NCBI GenBank assembly: GCA_016709145.1
Contig: JADJEK010000024.1
Coordinates: 124,001-188,000, forward strand
Length of the DNA: 64,000 bases
Origin: Planctomycetota bacterium
Lineage (GTDB): Bacteria > Planctomycetota > B15-G4 > JADJEK01
Reading direction: 5' to 3'
The position numbers were made by a program, and so were the translations under genes. The notes below the pieces were generated by a model that was not told the origin of the DNA, searched no databases, and saw nothing but the letters and a program-made list of their open reading frames with translations. This document shows, piece by piece, positions 1 through 9,030 of the stretch (within the stretch, counting starts at the first letter, position 1; the number at the start of each line of letters is the position of its first letter).

Positions 1-1
1 C

Positions 2-1402
2 GGCTACGTCGAAGGCAACAGCTTCTATGGAATCGACTTGTCGACCGTGCTGCCGTTCAACGTCGCGAAGACGTGGCACCTGCAGCTCGCGGTGTTCTGG
101 ATCGCGACCTGCTGGCTCGGGCTCGGCATCTACGTAGCGCCGTTGATCGGCGGTCGTGAGCCGAAGCATCAAGGCTTGCTCGTCGACGTGTTGTGGGGCG
201 CTCTCGTCGTCGTCGCGCTCGGCTCGCTGGCCGGCGAGTGGATGGGCGTGCACGGGATGCTCGGCAAGGCGTGGTGGCTGCTCGGCCACAGCGGCTGGGA
301 GATCATCGAGCTCGGCATGATCTGGAAAGCGCTGCTCGCCGTCGGCTTCGGCCTGTGGCTGTTCATCGTCGTGCGCGCGGTCAAGGACGCGCTTGCCTCC
401 GATCACGAGCGCAAGGACCTCGTGCGCCTGTTCGTGATCAGCGCGGTCTCGATCCCGGCGATGTTCGCTGCGTCGTTCCTGATCACGCCCGGCACGCACC
501 TGACGATGGCCGACTACTGGCGCTGGTGGATCATCCACCTGTGGGTGGAAGGCATGTTCGAGGTGTTCACGGTCGTCGTCGCGGCGATCCTGTTCGTCAA
601 CATGGGACTGGTGACGCGGCTGTCCGCGGCGCGCGCGGTGAAGTTCCAGTTGGTGATCCTGCTCGGCTCGGGCCTGATCGGGACCGGTCATCACTACTAC
701 TGGATCGGCGCCGACGACTTCTGGATCTCGATGGGCAGCGTGTTCAGCGGTCTCGAAGTCATCCCGCTGACGTTGCTCGCGGTCGAAGCCGTCGATCAAT
801 GGCGCACCATGAAGACCGCCGGGGCGGACTTTCCCTACAAGCACACGTTCGCCTTCCTCATCGCCGTGGCGTTCTGGAACATGTTCGGCGCGGGCGTGCT
901 CGGGTTCCTGATCAACCTTCCGATCGTGAACTACTACGAGCACGGTTCGTTCCTGACCGCGAACCACGGCCACGGCGCGTTGATGGGAGTGTTCGGCATG
1001 CTGGCGCTGGCGCTCGCGCTCTACTGCGTGCGCAACGTCGTGACCGAGCGCGGCTTCGCGGCGAAGTTGTTCCGGTTGTCGTTCTGGGGTCTGAACGTCG
1101 GCCTGATGGGCATGATCGTCGTGACGCTGACGCCGATCGGGATCATGCAGCTCGTCGAGTCGGCGAACCACGGCTTCTGGTCGGCGCGGACGCTCGAGTT
1201 CTATCGAAATCCGACCGTGCATACCCTGCTGTGGCTGCGCATGCTGCCGGACATGGTGTTCATCGGCCTCGGCGTCGTGCCGATGCTCGCAGGACTCGCG
1301 TGGTCGCTGCGCCACATGCGTCCGGCGACCCCGATCGAGGAGCCGGTGCGACGTGAGCTGCGCAAGCTCGCGCCTCCGCTCGCCGAGACGATCCACGGCT
1401 GA
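2..1402 (+). CDS. norB: Quinol-type nitric oxide reductase large subunit (NorB/qNOR), 5' end cut by window edge
   Basis: The frame is open from base 2 with no start codon that fits, so the gene begins left of the window; a TTG at 38 is internal. The protein is an integral membrane heme-copper family subunit that reduces NO to N2O in the cytoplasmic membrane. Visible metal ligands are the HLWVE motif (His and Glu for FeB), GTGHHYYW (two FeB His) and NHGHGALM (His ligands of heme b3 and heme b). These correspond to the conserved ligands of the NOR family, not to oxygen-reducing oxidases. The stretch before the first helix (YVEGNSFYG) resembles the quinol-oxidising single-subunit form. The stop is followed by a long hairpin shared with the convergent gene. 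The family assignment is secure; quinol versus cytochrome c use cannot be settled without the missing N-terminus. Confidence 0.93.
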   Translation, partial: GYVEGNSFYGIDLSTVLPFNVAKTWHLQLAVFWIATCWLGLGIYVAPLIGGREPKHQGLLVDVLWGALVVVALGSLAGEWMGVHGMLGKAWWLLGHSGWEIIELGMIWKALLAVGFGLWLFIVVRAVKDALASDHERKDLVRLFVISAVSIPAMFAASFLITPGTHLTMADYWRWWIIHLWVEGMFEVFTVVVAAILFVNMGLVTRLSAARAVKFQLVILLGSGLIGTGHHYYWIGADDFWISMGSVFSGLEVIPLTLLAVEAVDQWRTMKTAGADFPYKHTFAFLIAVAFWNMFGAGVLGFLINLPIVNYYEHGSFLTANHGHGALMGVFGMLALALALYCVRNVVTERGFAAKLFRLSFWGLNVGLMGMIVVTLTPIGIMQLVESANHGFWSARTLEFYRNPTVHTLLWLRMLPDMVFIGLGVVPMLAGLAWSLRHMRPATPIEEPVRRELRKLAPPLAETIHG

Positions 1403-1425
1403 CGCTGGCTCCGATACGACCGAAG

Positions 1426-1493
1426 CGGACGAAGCAGCCGCCGGCATTCTTGTCCGGCCAGCCGGACAGGATTGCCGGCGGCTACTTCGTCCG
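1426..1493. terminator. Long inverted repeat between convergent genes (palindrome family A copy)
   Basis: Two 33-nt arms separated by 2 nt, with three mismatches, lie between the norB stop and the stop of the leftward gene. The core contains the GCCGCCGGCA motif also found at 20231, 30021, 30091, 35404 and 45928. Its position just past both stop codons suggests a bidirectional terminator built from a dispersed palindrome. There is no U tract. Confidence 0.7.
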
Positions 1494-1495
1494 GA

Positions 1496-4219
1496 TCAGG
1501 CTGCGCGGACGACTCGCGTCAGCGCCGTGAAGCCGATGAGGTAGATCACGGCGGCCGCGACGAACACGACCGTGAAACCGACCGCCATGCTGGCGACGAT
1601 GCACGCGAGCGACGCGAACACCGACGAGAAGCCGTTGATCGCCCACGCCCACGGGACGAGTTGCGGCGACGTCGCTTCGAGAGCGCGCACGCCGGTCGGG
1701 AACGGCATGCCGAGCACGATTCCGATCGGCGCCAGCAGCAGCACGACCGCGAGCACGCGGACGCCGAAGCCGAGCCCGAGCAACATCGGCGGAAACACGT
1801 TCATGCCGATCGCCGTGACGACGATCAGAGCGGCCACGACGAGCCCGAGCCGCGTCAGCGTCTTCGGGCAGCGTGCGTCGAGCTTCGCCGCGAGGAACGA
1901 CCCGATGCCCGCGAAGCCGAGCAGCGAGCTCAAGACGACCGACAGCGCGTAGGTCGGATGCCCGAGCACGATGACGACCTTCTGCATCAGCACGATCTCG
2001 ATGCACATGAAGCCGACGCCGAGCGCCGCGAAGTACGCGAGGATCCGACCCTTGTGCGGCGACTGGATACCCTTCTTCGCCAGCGATCGCAGCGGCAGCA
2101 GGATCAGCGCGACGCCGAGCAGCACGATCTGCGCCAGCGACGACAGCAGGATCATGTGCCCGACCGGGTACTCGGGGTGGAACGCCTTGTCCTCGCTCGA
2201 CTCGACGCCGTCGCGGCCGTGCTTCGACCACAGTCCGGAATAACGGTAGTAGTTGAAGAAGAACGGCGTGTCGTCGGTGCAGGGCGAGACGTCGTACGGA
2301 TAGTCGGCGAGGAAGCGCTCCTTCTCGTCCGGCGTCGCGCGCAGCAGGTGGAAGAAGATGTCGCGCGTCTTCAGGAACGGCTCGGAGTTCGTGCGCAGGT
2401 ACGTGATCATCTCGCCGGCGCGCGGCGCCAGCGCGTCCCGCAGCGACGGCGGAGTCGGCGGCGCGGGCGTGCCCGCGAGGCCCGACGCTTCGGCCAACGT
2501 CGCATGACGCAACGCGGCGACGGCGCCGTCGATGTCGGAAGGCGCCGCGTTCGGCGCTTGCGCGTTCACGTACAGGCGCAACGCGCTCTCGACGTCGCCC
2601 GGCAACGGCAGCAGGTTCTTGCCGGGCTCGAACAACGGATCGAACACGAAGCCGCGGAAGCCTTCGGCGACGGCGAACCGCTGCAGGTCGTCGATCTCGG
2701 CGCGCGTGAACGGCCCGCGCTTGATCATCGTCGATGCCCAGCTCGAGCCCTGGAACACCGCGAGGTGCGACGCCGGATCCTCGACCCCGAGCTCCTTCAG
2801 CGCCGTGATCGCGATGTTCGCGAGGCGCAGCGTCTCGCGCGGCCGCTTCGGCCAACTCAGGATGTAGCGTGAATACGTGACGATCCCGCCGTCCTTCAGG
2901 TGGTCGTAGAACTCCTTCACGGCGTCGACGGTGTAGAGATAACTCTCGGACAACGTATACGCGCCGGTCGACAGCGCCGTGAACGAGTCGACGCCGCTCA
3001 TCTGGATCAGGTCGTAGCGCCGGTCGGAGTTGCGCATGAACGACCGGCCCTCGCTGTTCACGAGGTGGACCTTGTCCGAGTACGGATGAGCACCGGGCCG
3101 GAACAACCCGCCGAGGTAGTCGTCGTAGTCCTCGGTCACCATGCGGATCATCGCGCGGTTGATCTCGGCGGCGTCCACGCGGCTCGCGCCGTGCGCCAGC
3201 GCGACCATCACGTCGATGCCGCCGCCGACACCGATCACGAGGACCTCGGGGTCCTTGCCGCCGCGCGCCGCGAACGCGCGATATCCCGACGCCGCCTGCG
3301 TGTCGTCGAGGAACTTGAAGCGCGCGATGTCGGCCGCGTCCTTGAACATCTGCGTGGGCGCGGTGCCGTCCTGCGCGACCGCGCGCAGGTCGAGCTTCAT
3401 CTCGTCCAGCGCGCCGAAGTTGCCGCCCATGATCGGCGGCCCGTTCTCGATGTTCGTGCTGACTTGGACTTCGGCGGTCGCGCTCGGCAAGCGCATGTCG
3501 AGGTGCGTGCCGGCGAGGTCGTTGATCTCCTTGTCGGTCGCGAACGGCACGTCGATCTCGTACGCCGGTAAGCCGAGCGGTCGACCGAGCCCGGTCACGC
3601 TGGCCGCGAACACACACGTCGCGAGCACGGGCAGCACGAACTTGCGCACGAGTCCGGGGACGCCGCTCGCGAACGCGAGGGCGCCGAGCGCTCCGAACGC
3701 ACCCGCGAGCACGACCGTCGGCGCGCCGCCGAACGCGTCGAGCAGCGCGACGCTGGCCGCTCCACCGGCGGCCGAGCCGACGAGGTCGGCGAAGTAGATC
3801 TTGTTCGCGTGCGCCGCGAACCGCGTCAGCGCCAGGCCGACCGCGTATCCGCCGACGAACAGCGGAACCGTGATCAACCCATACAACAGCAGCAGCGCGC
3901 CGAGGTTCGACGGCTCGCTCCACAGCTTCAGCGTGTTCACGCGCAACTGCGTGGCGAGTAGAAGTGTCACGACGACCGCGATGCCGTACAGGAGCGCCGC
4001 GCGAGCGACCGGCTTCGACGGCGCGTCGTGCTTCAGTCCCTCCGCGCGCGCCGTCAGGAACGAGCCCGCGGCGCCGAAGCCGAGCAGCGCGATCGACACC
4101 ACCATGTAGGTGAAGTGGTGCCACATCATGATCGCGAACACGCGAGTGAGCGCGATCTGGAACAGGATGATCGAACCCGCCAGGACGAAGATACCGGCGT
4201 ATGCGGAGAACGGAGGCAT
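1496..4219 (-). CDS. Polytopic membrane protein with embedded spermidine-synthase-like (SAM-fold) domain
   Basis: A protein of 907 residues. The N-terminal third has several hydrophobic helices (starting at FVLAGSIILFQ). A cytosolic Rossmann domain at about residues 320-450 carries the glycine-rich loop GVGGGIDVMVAL, then AAEINRAM and YDLIQMSG, as in polyamine aminopropyltransferases and class I methyltransferases. Further helices follow at the C-terminus. This is the architecture of the 'fused spermidine synthase / MFS-like' membrane proteins common in environmental bacteria; their substrate is unknown to me. The start ATG overlaps the stop of the upstream SGNH-like gene by one base (TGATG), so the two are translationally coupled. 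It could act on an exported small molecule or lipid; polyamine synthesis is not demonstrated. Confidence 0.85.
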   Translation of the reverse strand: MPPFSAYAGIFVLAGSIILFQIALTRVFAIMMWHHFTYMVVSIALLGFGAAGSFLTARAEGLKHDAPSKPVARAALLYGIAVVVTLLLATQLRVNTLKLWSEPSNLGALLLLYGLITVPLFVGGYAVGLALTRFAAHANKIYFADLVGSAAGGAASVALLDAFGGAPTVVLAGAFGALGALAFASGVPGLVRKFVLPVLATCVFAASVTGLGRPLGLPAYEIDVPFATDKEINDLAGTHLDMRLPSATAEVQVSTNIENGPPIMGGNFGALDEMKLDLRAVAQDGTAPTQMFKDAADIARFKFLDDTQAASGYRAFAARGGKDPEVLVIGVGGGIDVMVALAHGASRVDAAEINRAMIRMVTEDYDDYLGGLFRPGAHPYSDKVHLVNSEGRSFMRNSDRRYDLIQMSGVDSFTALSTGAYTLSESYLYTVDAVKEFYDHLKDGGIVTYSRYILSWPKRPRETLRLANIAITALKELGVEDPASHLAVFQGSSWASTMIKRGPFTRAEIDDLQRFAVAEGFRGFVFDPLFEPGKNLLPLPGDVESALRLYVNAQAPNAAPSDIDGAVAALRHATLAEASGLAGTPAPPTPPSLRDALAPRAGEMITYLRTNSEPFLKTRDIFFHLLRATPDEKERFLADYPYDVSPCTDDTPFFFNYYRYSGLWSKHGRDGVESSEDKAFHPEYPVGHMILLSSLAQIVLLGVALILLPLRSLAKKGIQSPHKGRILAYFAALGVGFMCIEIVLMQKVVIVLGHPTYALSVVLSSLLGFAGIGSFLAAKLDARCPKTLTRLGLVVAALIVVTAIGMNVFPPMLLGLGFGVRVLAVVLLLAPIGIVLGMPFPTGVRALEATSPQLVPWAWAINGFSSVFASLACIVASMAVGFTVVFVAAAVIYLIGFTALTRVVRAA

Positions 4220-5118
4220 CAGCGGGCCGCCGCCCGGCGCGCCGCGGTCTTCAGCCGCGCTTCGATCTCGTCCTTGCGCGCGTCGAGAACGCGGCGGCGG
4301 ATCTCCGCGGGATCCCAGACGAACGTGTCCTCGGGCAGATCCGGCAAGGCCTTCGCGATCGCGTCCTGGACGATCAAGCCGAGTGCGATGGTGCCGTCGA
4401 GCTTCGTATGCAGAAGGTCGTCGTCGAGCAGTCGGTGGATCGCGCCGCTTTCGTACTTCGCGCCGCGGACGTCGAACGCCTCGTTCGCGCGCAGTCGCTC
4501 GAGGAACTGCGCCAGCGGCACGATCGTGACGTTCTTGCGGCCCTTGGCCCAGTCGCGCAGTCGCGCGTTCAAGCGGTCGAGGGTCTCCAGGTTCGGCACT
4601 TGGAACGGGAAGATCATCGGACCGCCGATGACGCCCTTGCCCTTCAGCGCGGGATGCATGTCGGGAAAATCACCGACGATCACGGGACACTCGAATCCCT
4701 CGAGCAGCCGTAGGCCGTCCTCCAGCAATTCGAGCCGGGCGGACTCCGGCAACACCGCGCCGTATCCGAACCAGAACAGGAAGTCGACGCCGATCACGAG
4801 CGTCGGCCTCGCCGCCAGCGCCGCGTCGACGTACGCGGTGCCGAACGCGCGCGGCTCGCGGAAGAACAACGACGACGACCGCCGCAGCGGCGCGTTCATC
4901 GGGACCGTCGTCCCGGCGCGCACGACGTCGGCGAACGTGATCATCGCGTTCGTCTCGTTCGGCAGCAGGAACCCGTCGGTCACCGAGGCTCCGAGCACCG
5001 CGACGCGGTCGAACAACGCGGGCGCCGTCGAGGGAGTGGCGTGCCGCGCCGGCACGGCGAACGGAGCGAGGATCGCCGAAGCGACGAGGGCAAGCGCGAG
5101 GAAAGAACGGGTGCGCAT
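4219..5118 (-). CDS. Secreted SGNH/GDSL-like hydrolase family protein
   Basis: The chosen ATG at 5118 gives 299 residues beginning with a clean signal peptide (MRTRSFLALALVASAILAP); a longer reading to 5229 would run into a repeated 60-bp element and is rejected. After the signal comes VAVLGASVTDGF, which resembles GDSL block I (G-x-S, here with Asp after Ser-Val-Thr). FGYGAVLPES and a late DLLHTKLDG, a possible block V D-x-x-H, follow. I infer a periplasmic or lipid-associated esterase-like fold, without proof of catalysis. It is the first gene of a two-gene operon with the spermidine-synthase-like membrane protein. Confidence 0.65.
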   Translation of the reverse strand: MRTRSFLALALVASAILAPFAVPARHATPSTAPALFDRVAVLGASVTDGFLLPNETNAMITFADVVRAGTTVPMNAPLRRSSSLFFREPRAFGTAYVDAALAARPTLVIGVDFLFWFGYGAVLPESARLELLEDGLRLLEGFECPVIVGDFPDMHPALKGKGVIGGPMIFPFQVPNLETLDRLNARLRDWAKGRKNVTIVPLAQFLERLRANEAFDVRGAKYESGAIHRLLDDDLLHTKLDGTIALGLIVQDAIAKALPDLPEDTFVWDPAEIRRRVLDARKDEIEARLKTAARRAAAR

Positions 5119-5168
5119 GGCAGTGTCGGCAGCCTGATGGGTTCGGGGCCCGGGGATCATGTCGGACG

Positions 5169-5226
5169 CATGGGGTCGACGCAACGAGGGACGGGTGTGG
5201 AACGGCCGACCGATCAGGAATTCCGA
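5169..5226. repeat. 60-bp dispersed repeat, copy 1 (edge of accessory island)
   Basis: A stretch starting CATGGGGTCGACGCAACGAG and ending near GGAATTCCGACATTGA closely matches 8036-8097 and 10503-10564. It lies between the SGNH gene's start and the first island gene. It shares the GACGGGTGTGGAACG segment more exactly with the 10503 copy. Function is unknown; it may mark insertion boundaries. Confidence 0.7.
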
Positions 5227-5269
5227 CATTGATTAGAGTCGCGCCGAGCGTGAGCGAAGACGCTCCAAC

Positions 5270-6457
5270 TCATGGGCCGCTGGATGCAAGGCTAAACCCG
5301 ACGAGCGGCATCCAACGCGCCCACCATGGATTACTCTCGACATTATTCAGTATACCGAGCATCATGCCGCGTCCTTCTATCCTGACTACCCGGTTGACGG
5401 CAGCGATGGAGATGCCATTCGATATAGATTCAATGTGACTATACGTGGACACACTAAGCCCCGCTAGCGAGTCTGCTCGAATATAGCCAAGTGACGCTAA
5501 CACACCACGAACGTGTCGGACCCGCGCCGCCACTCCGACCACAGCGACTCCGGTAAGCGCTCCCCATTCATCGCGATGTCGCGCATTCGAGTCCACTGTG
5601 TTGGCGTCAGCCTCCGACACTCCGTAGAGTCCGGATGACAAACAAATCCCGCTCAATGCAAACCCGCTAATCTCCCGTCCGGCGCCGACGCTACCGAGCG
5701 CTGCTGTCACACCAGACAAGTCCCTACCGGCCCCCGCAAAGAGTCCACCCACGTTAATACCGACCATGTCTTGTCCAACGCCAATCCCGCCTAGTGACAT
5801 GGTCAAGCCACGACTATCTCGAAACGCGCCAGAAAAAAGAGCGCTCATTACAACGCCATACTGAGATCCACCGTCGTTAGCTTCTACTGTACGTTGCGTA
5901 CTCGAATACAGCTCATCGAACAAGCCATTCGCCGAAACGCCAATGATCGCACCCGTTATCAATGGTGCGCCGCCAGCGGTTATCAGCCCGAAGTGAAATC
6001 CACACATTTGGTAGTTCGACAGACAACACGTCGGAGCGAACCCGATGCCAGACATGGAGTGCAAAGCACCGTTATAACCGCCAATGTAAAGCCCAGCGAG
6101 GTCAGCCGCCTCGTTGGCCATCGGCGAGACGATCAGCCCAAATAGAGTGTCGCCTTTATTGCCGAGAAGCGAGATTCCTATCCCTGCGATCTGCGTTTCG
6201 TCAGCCCTACGCGGTGGCCCGAGCTGTACATTAACTCCACGAACGGATTTTAGTCCGGTATCCCGGTAGTTAACACGCAGCCCGTTCCAAGTCTCGGCAT
6301 TTCCGACGCAAATTCCTGTCCTTGCGGCACCGATTTCAAGGTACGAGCTACCCTGTTCGGGTACGTAGCACCCAACTATTATCAGAGCAGACGCAATTCC
6401 AGCTTCGCGCAATCGAAAGCAATTACGGATTGCTTCGCGGAGCTTCGAGTGCTTCAC
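5270..6457 (-). CDS. LA_2272-like surface-repeat lipoprotein, partner of the upstream effector-like gene
   Basis: The GTG at 6457 overlaps the TGA of the upstream gene (GTGA), so it is taken as start; an ATG at 6490 would add 11 residues. The N-terminus is a type II signal peptide with lipobox near LIIVGC. The 395-aa product is built from degenerate repeats of the type GI-x-x-GGLF-x-x-A, ending in SNGISIAAVNR and GMMLGILNN. These resemble the Leptospira LA_2272/LA_2273 surface-repeat family as I remember it. The base composition is clearly more AT-rich than the flanking core genes, suggesting transfer. As the coupled second gene after a proline-rich, Cys-rich effector-like protein, it may be its surface or immunity-like partner; that role is inference. 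Confidence 0.7.
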   Translation of the reverse strand: MKHSKLREAIRNCFRLREAGIASALIIVGCYVPEQGSSYLEIGAARTGICVGNAETWNGLRVNYRDTGLKSVRGVNVQLGPPRRADETQIAGIGISLLGNKGDTLFGLIVSPMANEAADLAGLYIGGYNGALHSMSGIGFAPTCCLSNYQMCGFHFGLITAGGAPLITGAIIGVSANGLFDELYSSTQRTVEANDGGSQYGVVMSALFSGAFRDSRGLTMSLGGIGVGQDMVGINVGGLFAGAGRDLSGVTAALGSVGAGREISGFALSGICLSSGLYGVSEADANTVDSNARHRDEWGALTGVAVVGVAARVRHVRGVLASLGYIRADSLAGLSVSTYSHIESISNGISIAAVNRVVRIEGRGMMLGILNNVESNPWWARWMPLVGFSLASSGP

Positions 6458-7329
6458 AATCCAAGCGCCTTCAAGCAACAGCACCAACATTCATCTCGGC
6501 CAGACGCGCCGCCCGCGGCACATTGATGCCCCGCTGAGTTGTAGTACATAATATCAAGTGCTTGATCGAGCTTGGATTCCCCAAAGTCCTGGAAACTCAC
6601 GGCGTAAAAGGTCGGTTCAATTACCTCCCAGAGTACACCTAGGGCAAATGCACCGCCACCACCGACGTTTCCAGCCATTTGACAATGCATCGTGCAGTGA
6701 ATTGGTCCCCAATGCGAATGCTCGGGCCCTCCTGCACCAGATATGCTCTTCATTTCACTCCACTCGGCATCGGTAGGGGGCACACACGGGCCGCCTTGCG
6801 TTGTACCACTGGTCGGGTCCGATACAGAGTCGGGTGCGATTTCGACTGGAACCAGCGGATCACCCGGTTGCCACCCAGGAGGATAATCCCAGGTCCACGT
6901 GCCGTCCGGACCCGGCATTGGGATTTCCGACCCGCCGGGCATCGGCACGTACGGACGCGGTCGAGTCGGTTCCGCCCGAGGGAGCGCAGGAGGATTCATG
7001 GGAAGTGGGATATGTGCCCATTCGATGAACGGAATAACTTCTCGATGTTCACTCCCTCCCGGCAACACATGCGGGGGTGTTGGAAAAAGTACCGGATCGC
7101 GCCCCGGATCTAGCTGCTTTCGGAGCAGCGACTCGGTCGTGTCGCTTTGAAAGTCAACGATCTTATCGTGCCGTACTGTTGCGTCGCCCTTCCATGCTTG
7201 TCCAGCAAGATCTTGTCGCGCAGACTGCTCTCCAGGCGCACCCTCTCCACGTGCCGCAGGGTGTCTTACAACCGCGCCGGGTTCAGGTGGCGGGACATAC
7301 AGTCCGCTCGCTTCATTCTTGGAGAACAT
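6454..7329 (-). CDS. Proline-rich effector-like protein A with Cys-rich C-terminal domain
   Basis: A 291-aa protein starting at ATG 7329, preceded by GGAGG at 5 nt. It has no obvious signal peptide. The N-terminal part contains the motif DTTESLL (residues 63-69), which is shared exactly with the protein at 9210-10034. A proline/glycine-rich linker (many PMP, PPG, PGG runs) follows to about residue 170. The C-terminal ~110 residues are Cys/His-rich: HCTMHCQMAGNVGGGG, a hydrophobic helix (ALGVLWEVIE), and DECWCCCLKALGL at the end. The HCxxxC plus GGG arrangement recalls C-terminal domains of RHS-type toxins, but I cannot name a family. The stop overlaps the start of the LA_2272-like gene. Confidence 0.65.
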   Translation of the reverse strand: MFSKNEASGLYVPPPEPGAVVRHPAARGEGAPGEQSARQDLAGQAWKGDATVRHDKIVDFQSDTTESLLRKQLDPGRDPVLFPTPPHVLPGGSEHREVIPFIEWAHIPLPMNPPALPRAEPTRPRPYVPMPGGSEIPMPGPDGTWTWDYPPGWQPGDPLVPVEIAPDSVSDPTSGTTQGGPCVPPTDAEWSEMKSISGAGGPEHSHWGPIHCTMHCQMAGNVGGGGAFALGVLWEVIEPTFYAVSFQDFGESKLDQALDIMYYNSAGHQCAAGGASGRDECWCCCLKALGL

Positions 7330-7395
7330 AGCGCCTCCGCGTCCCGCCTTCCGAACGCCCCCTTGCGGCCGTTATAGCTCTCACGAAATGACTTC

Positions 7396-8007
7396 TCACT
7401 CCGCACGCCCGTTTCGCACGCCACCTCGGACTCGGTACAGCACACCACGTTGTTCGAGGACCTCCAGCACTGCCTCACGCTCCGCCATGATCCGATCACC
7501 CGCACGGCCGGGGCCCGCCCGCGCCCGCTCACGGGCTGCCTCGGCGGCGCCCCAGGTCTCTTCTCGCCAGGCGCGACTGTAGCTCGCCCCGCCGAGCTGG
7601 CAACGGTCCGCCGGGGTCAGCCCGCCATGGCGCACCCTCGCCCAGCGACGATCCAGCGCGTCCAGCCCGGCGTCCACGCACGCTTTCGCGTCCTCGACGG
7701 ACGGCAGCTTCGTGTCGGGCCGCAGACCGGTGCGCACGCGGACGGCGGCGTGCTTGTTCTCGGCCCACGGATTGTGCTGCGGCGTCCTGGGCCGGTTCCT
7801 CATCAGCACGACGCGCTCACGCTCGGCGAAAGCATGCACGCGCTCGTTGACGTTTTTACTACGTCCGTCGTGGAAGATCGCGATCGGGACGCCGCCCCCA
7901 GAGCCGACCATCCGCTCCAGCATCGCCGTGACATGGGAGATCGTTCGCCGAGGGTCGTCGGCCGGATGAGCAGTCCGCTCGTCGAAGCGATCGCCAGATC
8001 GTGTCAT
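7396..8007 (-). pseudogene. Truncated DDE/rve integrase-core transposase remnant
   Basis: About 200 codons remain of an integrase-core transposase. Visible are HDGRSKNVNERVHAF (second catalytic Asp region) and RNRPRTPQHNPWAENKH (the region of the catalytic Glu), followed by a typical C-terminal tail. The first catalytic Asp and the helix-turn-helix part are missing, so it cannot be active. Its 5' end stops about 8 bp from the left end of the 1-kb duplicated unit (8015), which is a sharp junction. It is a footprint of past mobile-element activity in the island. Confidence 0.75.
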
Positions 8008-8035
8008 TCGAACGAAGCGCCGTCGAACTCACGGT

Positions 8036-8097
8036 CATGGGGTCGGCGCAACGAGGGGCGCGTGGTGAACGGCGGACCGAGCGGGAATTCCAAGTTG
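8036..8097. repeat. 60-bp dispersed repeat, copy 2
   Basis: This is a match to 5169-5226 and 10503-10564, starting CATGGGGTCGGCGCAACGAG. It lies at the left end of the 1-kb duplicated unit, upstream of the small-gene pair. It may contain the promoter of the pair or mark an insertion site. Confidence 0.7.
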
Positions 8098-8274
8098 CTT
8101 TCGCACCAAGGGGGGGGGTAGCGTTCTCGTCGTTCGATGGCGCGAGCGACCGTCCGCTCGGCGTCGTCGGGGGATGAGCGACTCGGGAAGCGCGGGGATT
8201 CACGACGGGATCGGAAGAGGCCCCGCATCAAAACGCGCGATCGTCTCGCGACGCGCGGGAAAGCGAAGGGATCC

Positions 8275-8625
8275 ATGTTTACCGCCCAGTATCTGCCGTC
8301 CGGGGCGACCGTGTTCAGTCCGTGGTTCGAGCGGCAGGGCGATTTCCTGCGCGCCACGGCGGACCTCGCGCAACTGGGCTCAGGGGCCCAACTCGTGGTC
8401 GAGGTGTTCACGAAGAACAAGGAAGACACCAGCGACGGCACGAACGCCGATTCGGGTGCCACGACGAAGATCACGCTGACCACCGCGACGCGAGGTACCA
8501 CGGAATGGGGACCGTCGCTGTCGCCGGCCTTGAAGGAGCTGGTCCGCTACAAGTACACCGTCACCACGAACTGGGTGCTGTTCCGGATGCTGACGCCGGT
8601 GTGGTTCAACGCGGTGAAGGTGTGA
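8275..8625 (+). CDS. Small paralogous protein P1 (uncharacterised, beta-rich)
   Basis: The ATG at 8275 has GAAGGGA just upstream. A longer open frame from 8137 is mostly Arg/Lys-rich and judged to be leader sequence. The 116-aa product starts MFTAQYLPSGATVFSPWF and shows alternating strand-like segments: LVVEVFTKNKEDT, TKITLTTATRGTTEW, WVLFRMLTPVWFNAVKV. Its second half is clearly homologous to the next gene's product (TK-x-K-x-DT, TKIT, W-x-x-FR, VWF-[ND]-A). No signal peptide, no known catalytic motif. It is 3 nt upstream of its paralogue, so the two form an operon. I do not recognise the family. Confidence 0.6.
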   Translation: MFTAQYLPSGATVFSPWFERQGDFLRATADLAQLGSGAQLVVEVFTKNKEDTSDGTNADSGATTKITLTTATRGTTEWGPSLSPALKELVRYKYTVTTNWVLFRMLTPVWFNAVKV

Positions 8626-8628
8626 GCC

Positions 8629-9030
8629 ATGGGCTCGTGCGGACACGAGAAGTGCCAGGGCGACTGTTGCGGTGACGAACCGCTGATCCTCGAAGGCGGG
8701 GCCACGGGCGTCTACGGCGAGTGGCAGGAACGTCGCGGTGACTACGTCATCGCGACGGTGGATCTCGTCGGCGAGTTCGACAACGGCGTGCTCGAGGTCC
8801 GGGCCTACACCAAGGCCAAATCGGACACCGGCAATGGAACCGAAGTCGACAGCAACACCAAAATCACGGCGAGCCAGACCGGAAGGCGCGCCAGCGTGGA
8901 GTGGAGCCCGGCGACCGGCATCGGACTCAGTGAGCTCGTGCGGTTCGGCTACAAGTGCCGGACGGCGGCGGGGTCGTGGGTGACGTTTCGGGCGTTGCCT
9001 TGTGTTTGGTTCGATGCGATCCGAGGTTGA
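8629..9030 (+). CDS. Small paralogous protein P2 with CGHxxCxGxCC N-terminus
   Basis: 133 residues. The N-terminus MGSCGHEKCQGDCC carries four Cys and one His that could bind a metal or form disulfides. It continues with LILEGGATGVYGEW, RRGDYVIATVDLVGEFDNG and LEVRAYTKAKSDTGNGTE. The second half is homologous to P1. The ATG lies 3 nt after the P1 stop. The copy at 11096-11497 differs at only seven residues. The lack of signal peptide or membrane helix suggests a cytoplasmic or carrier/structural role. Function is unknown. Its constant position ahead of a proline-rich effector-like gene suggests it belongs to that system. Confidence 0.7.
   Translation: MGSCGHEKCQGDCCGDEPLILEGGATGVYGEWQERRGDYVIATVDLVGEFDNGVLEVRAYTKAKSDTGNGTEVDSNTKITASQTGRRASVEWSPATGIGLSELVRFGYKCRTAAGSWVTFRALPCVWFDAIRG

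Larger units (their letters stand above)
8015..9017 (+). repeat. 1-kb direct repeat, copy 1
   Basis: This 1003-bp segment is repeated at 10482-11484 with a constant offset of 2467 bp and no net indels. It holds the 60-bp repeat (8036-8097), a run of nine G (8110-8118), and the two small genes at 8275 and 8629. Similarity begins at AAGCGCCGTCGAACTC and ends at TTTGGTTCGATGC, near the stop of the second small gene. Scattered substitutions show that it is an old duplication and not an assembly artefact. Confidence 0.9.

Noticed and set aside
8137..8274. Longer P1 with a basic N-terminal extension
   Set aside because: The Arg/Lys-rich leader has no supporting ribosome site, while the ATG at 8275 does, and the leader differs in character from the rest.
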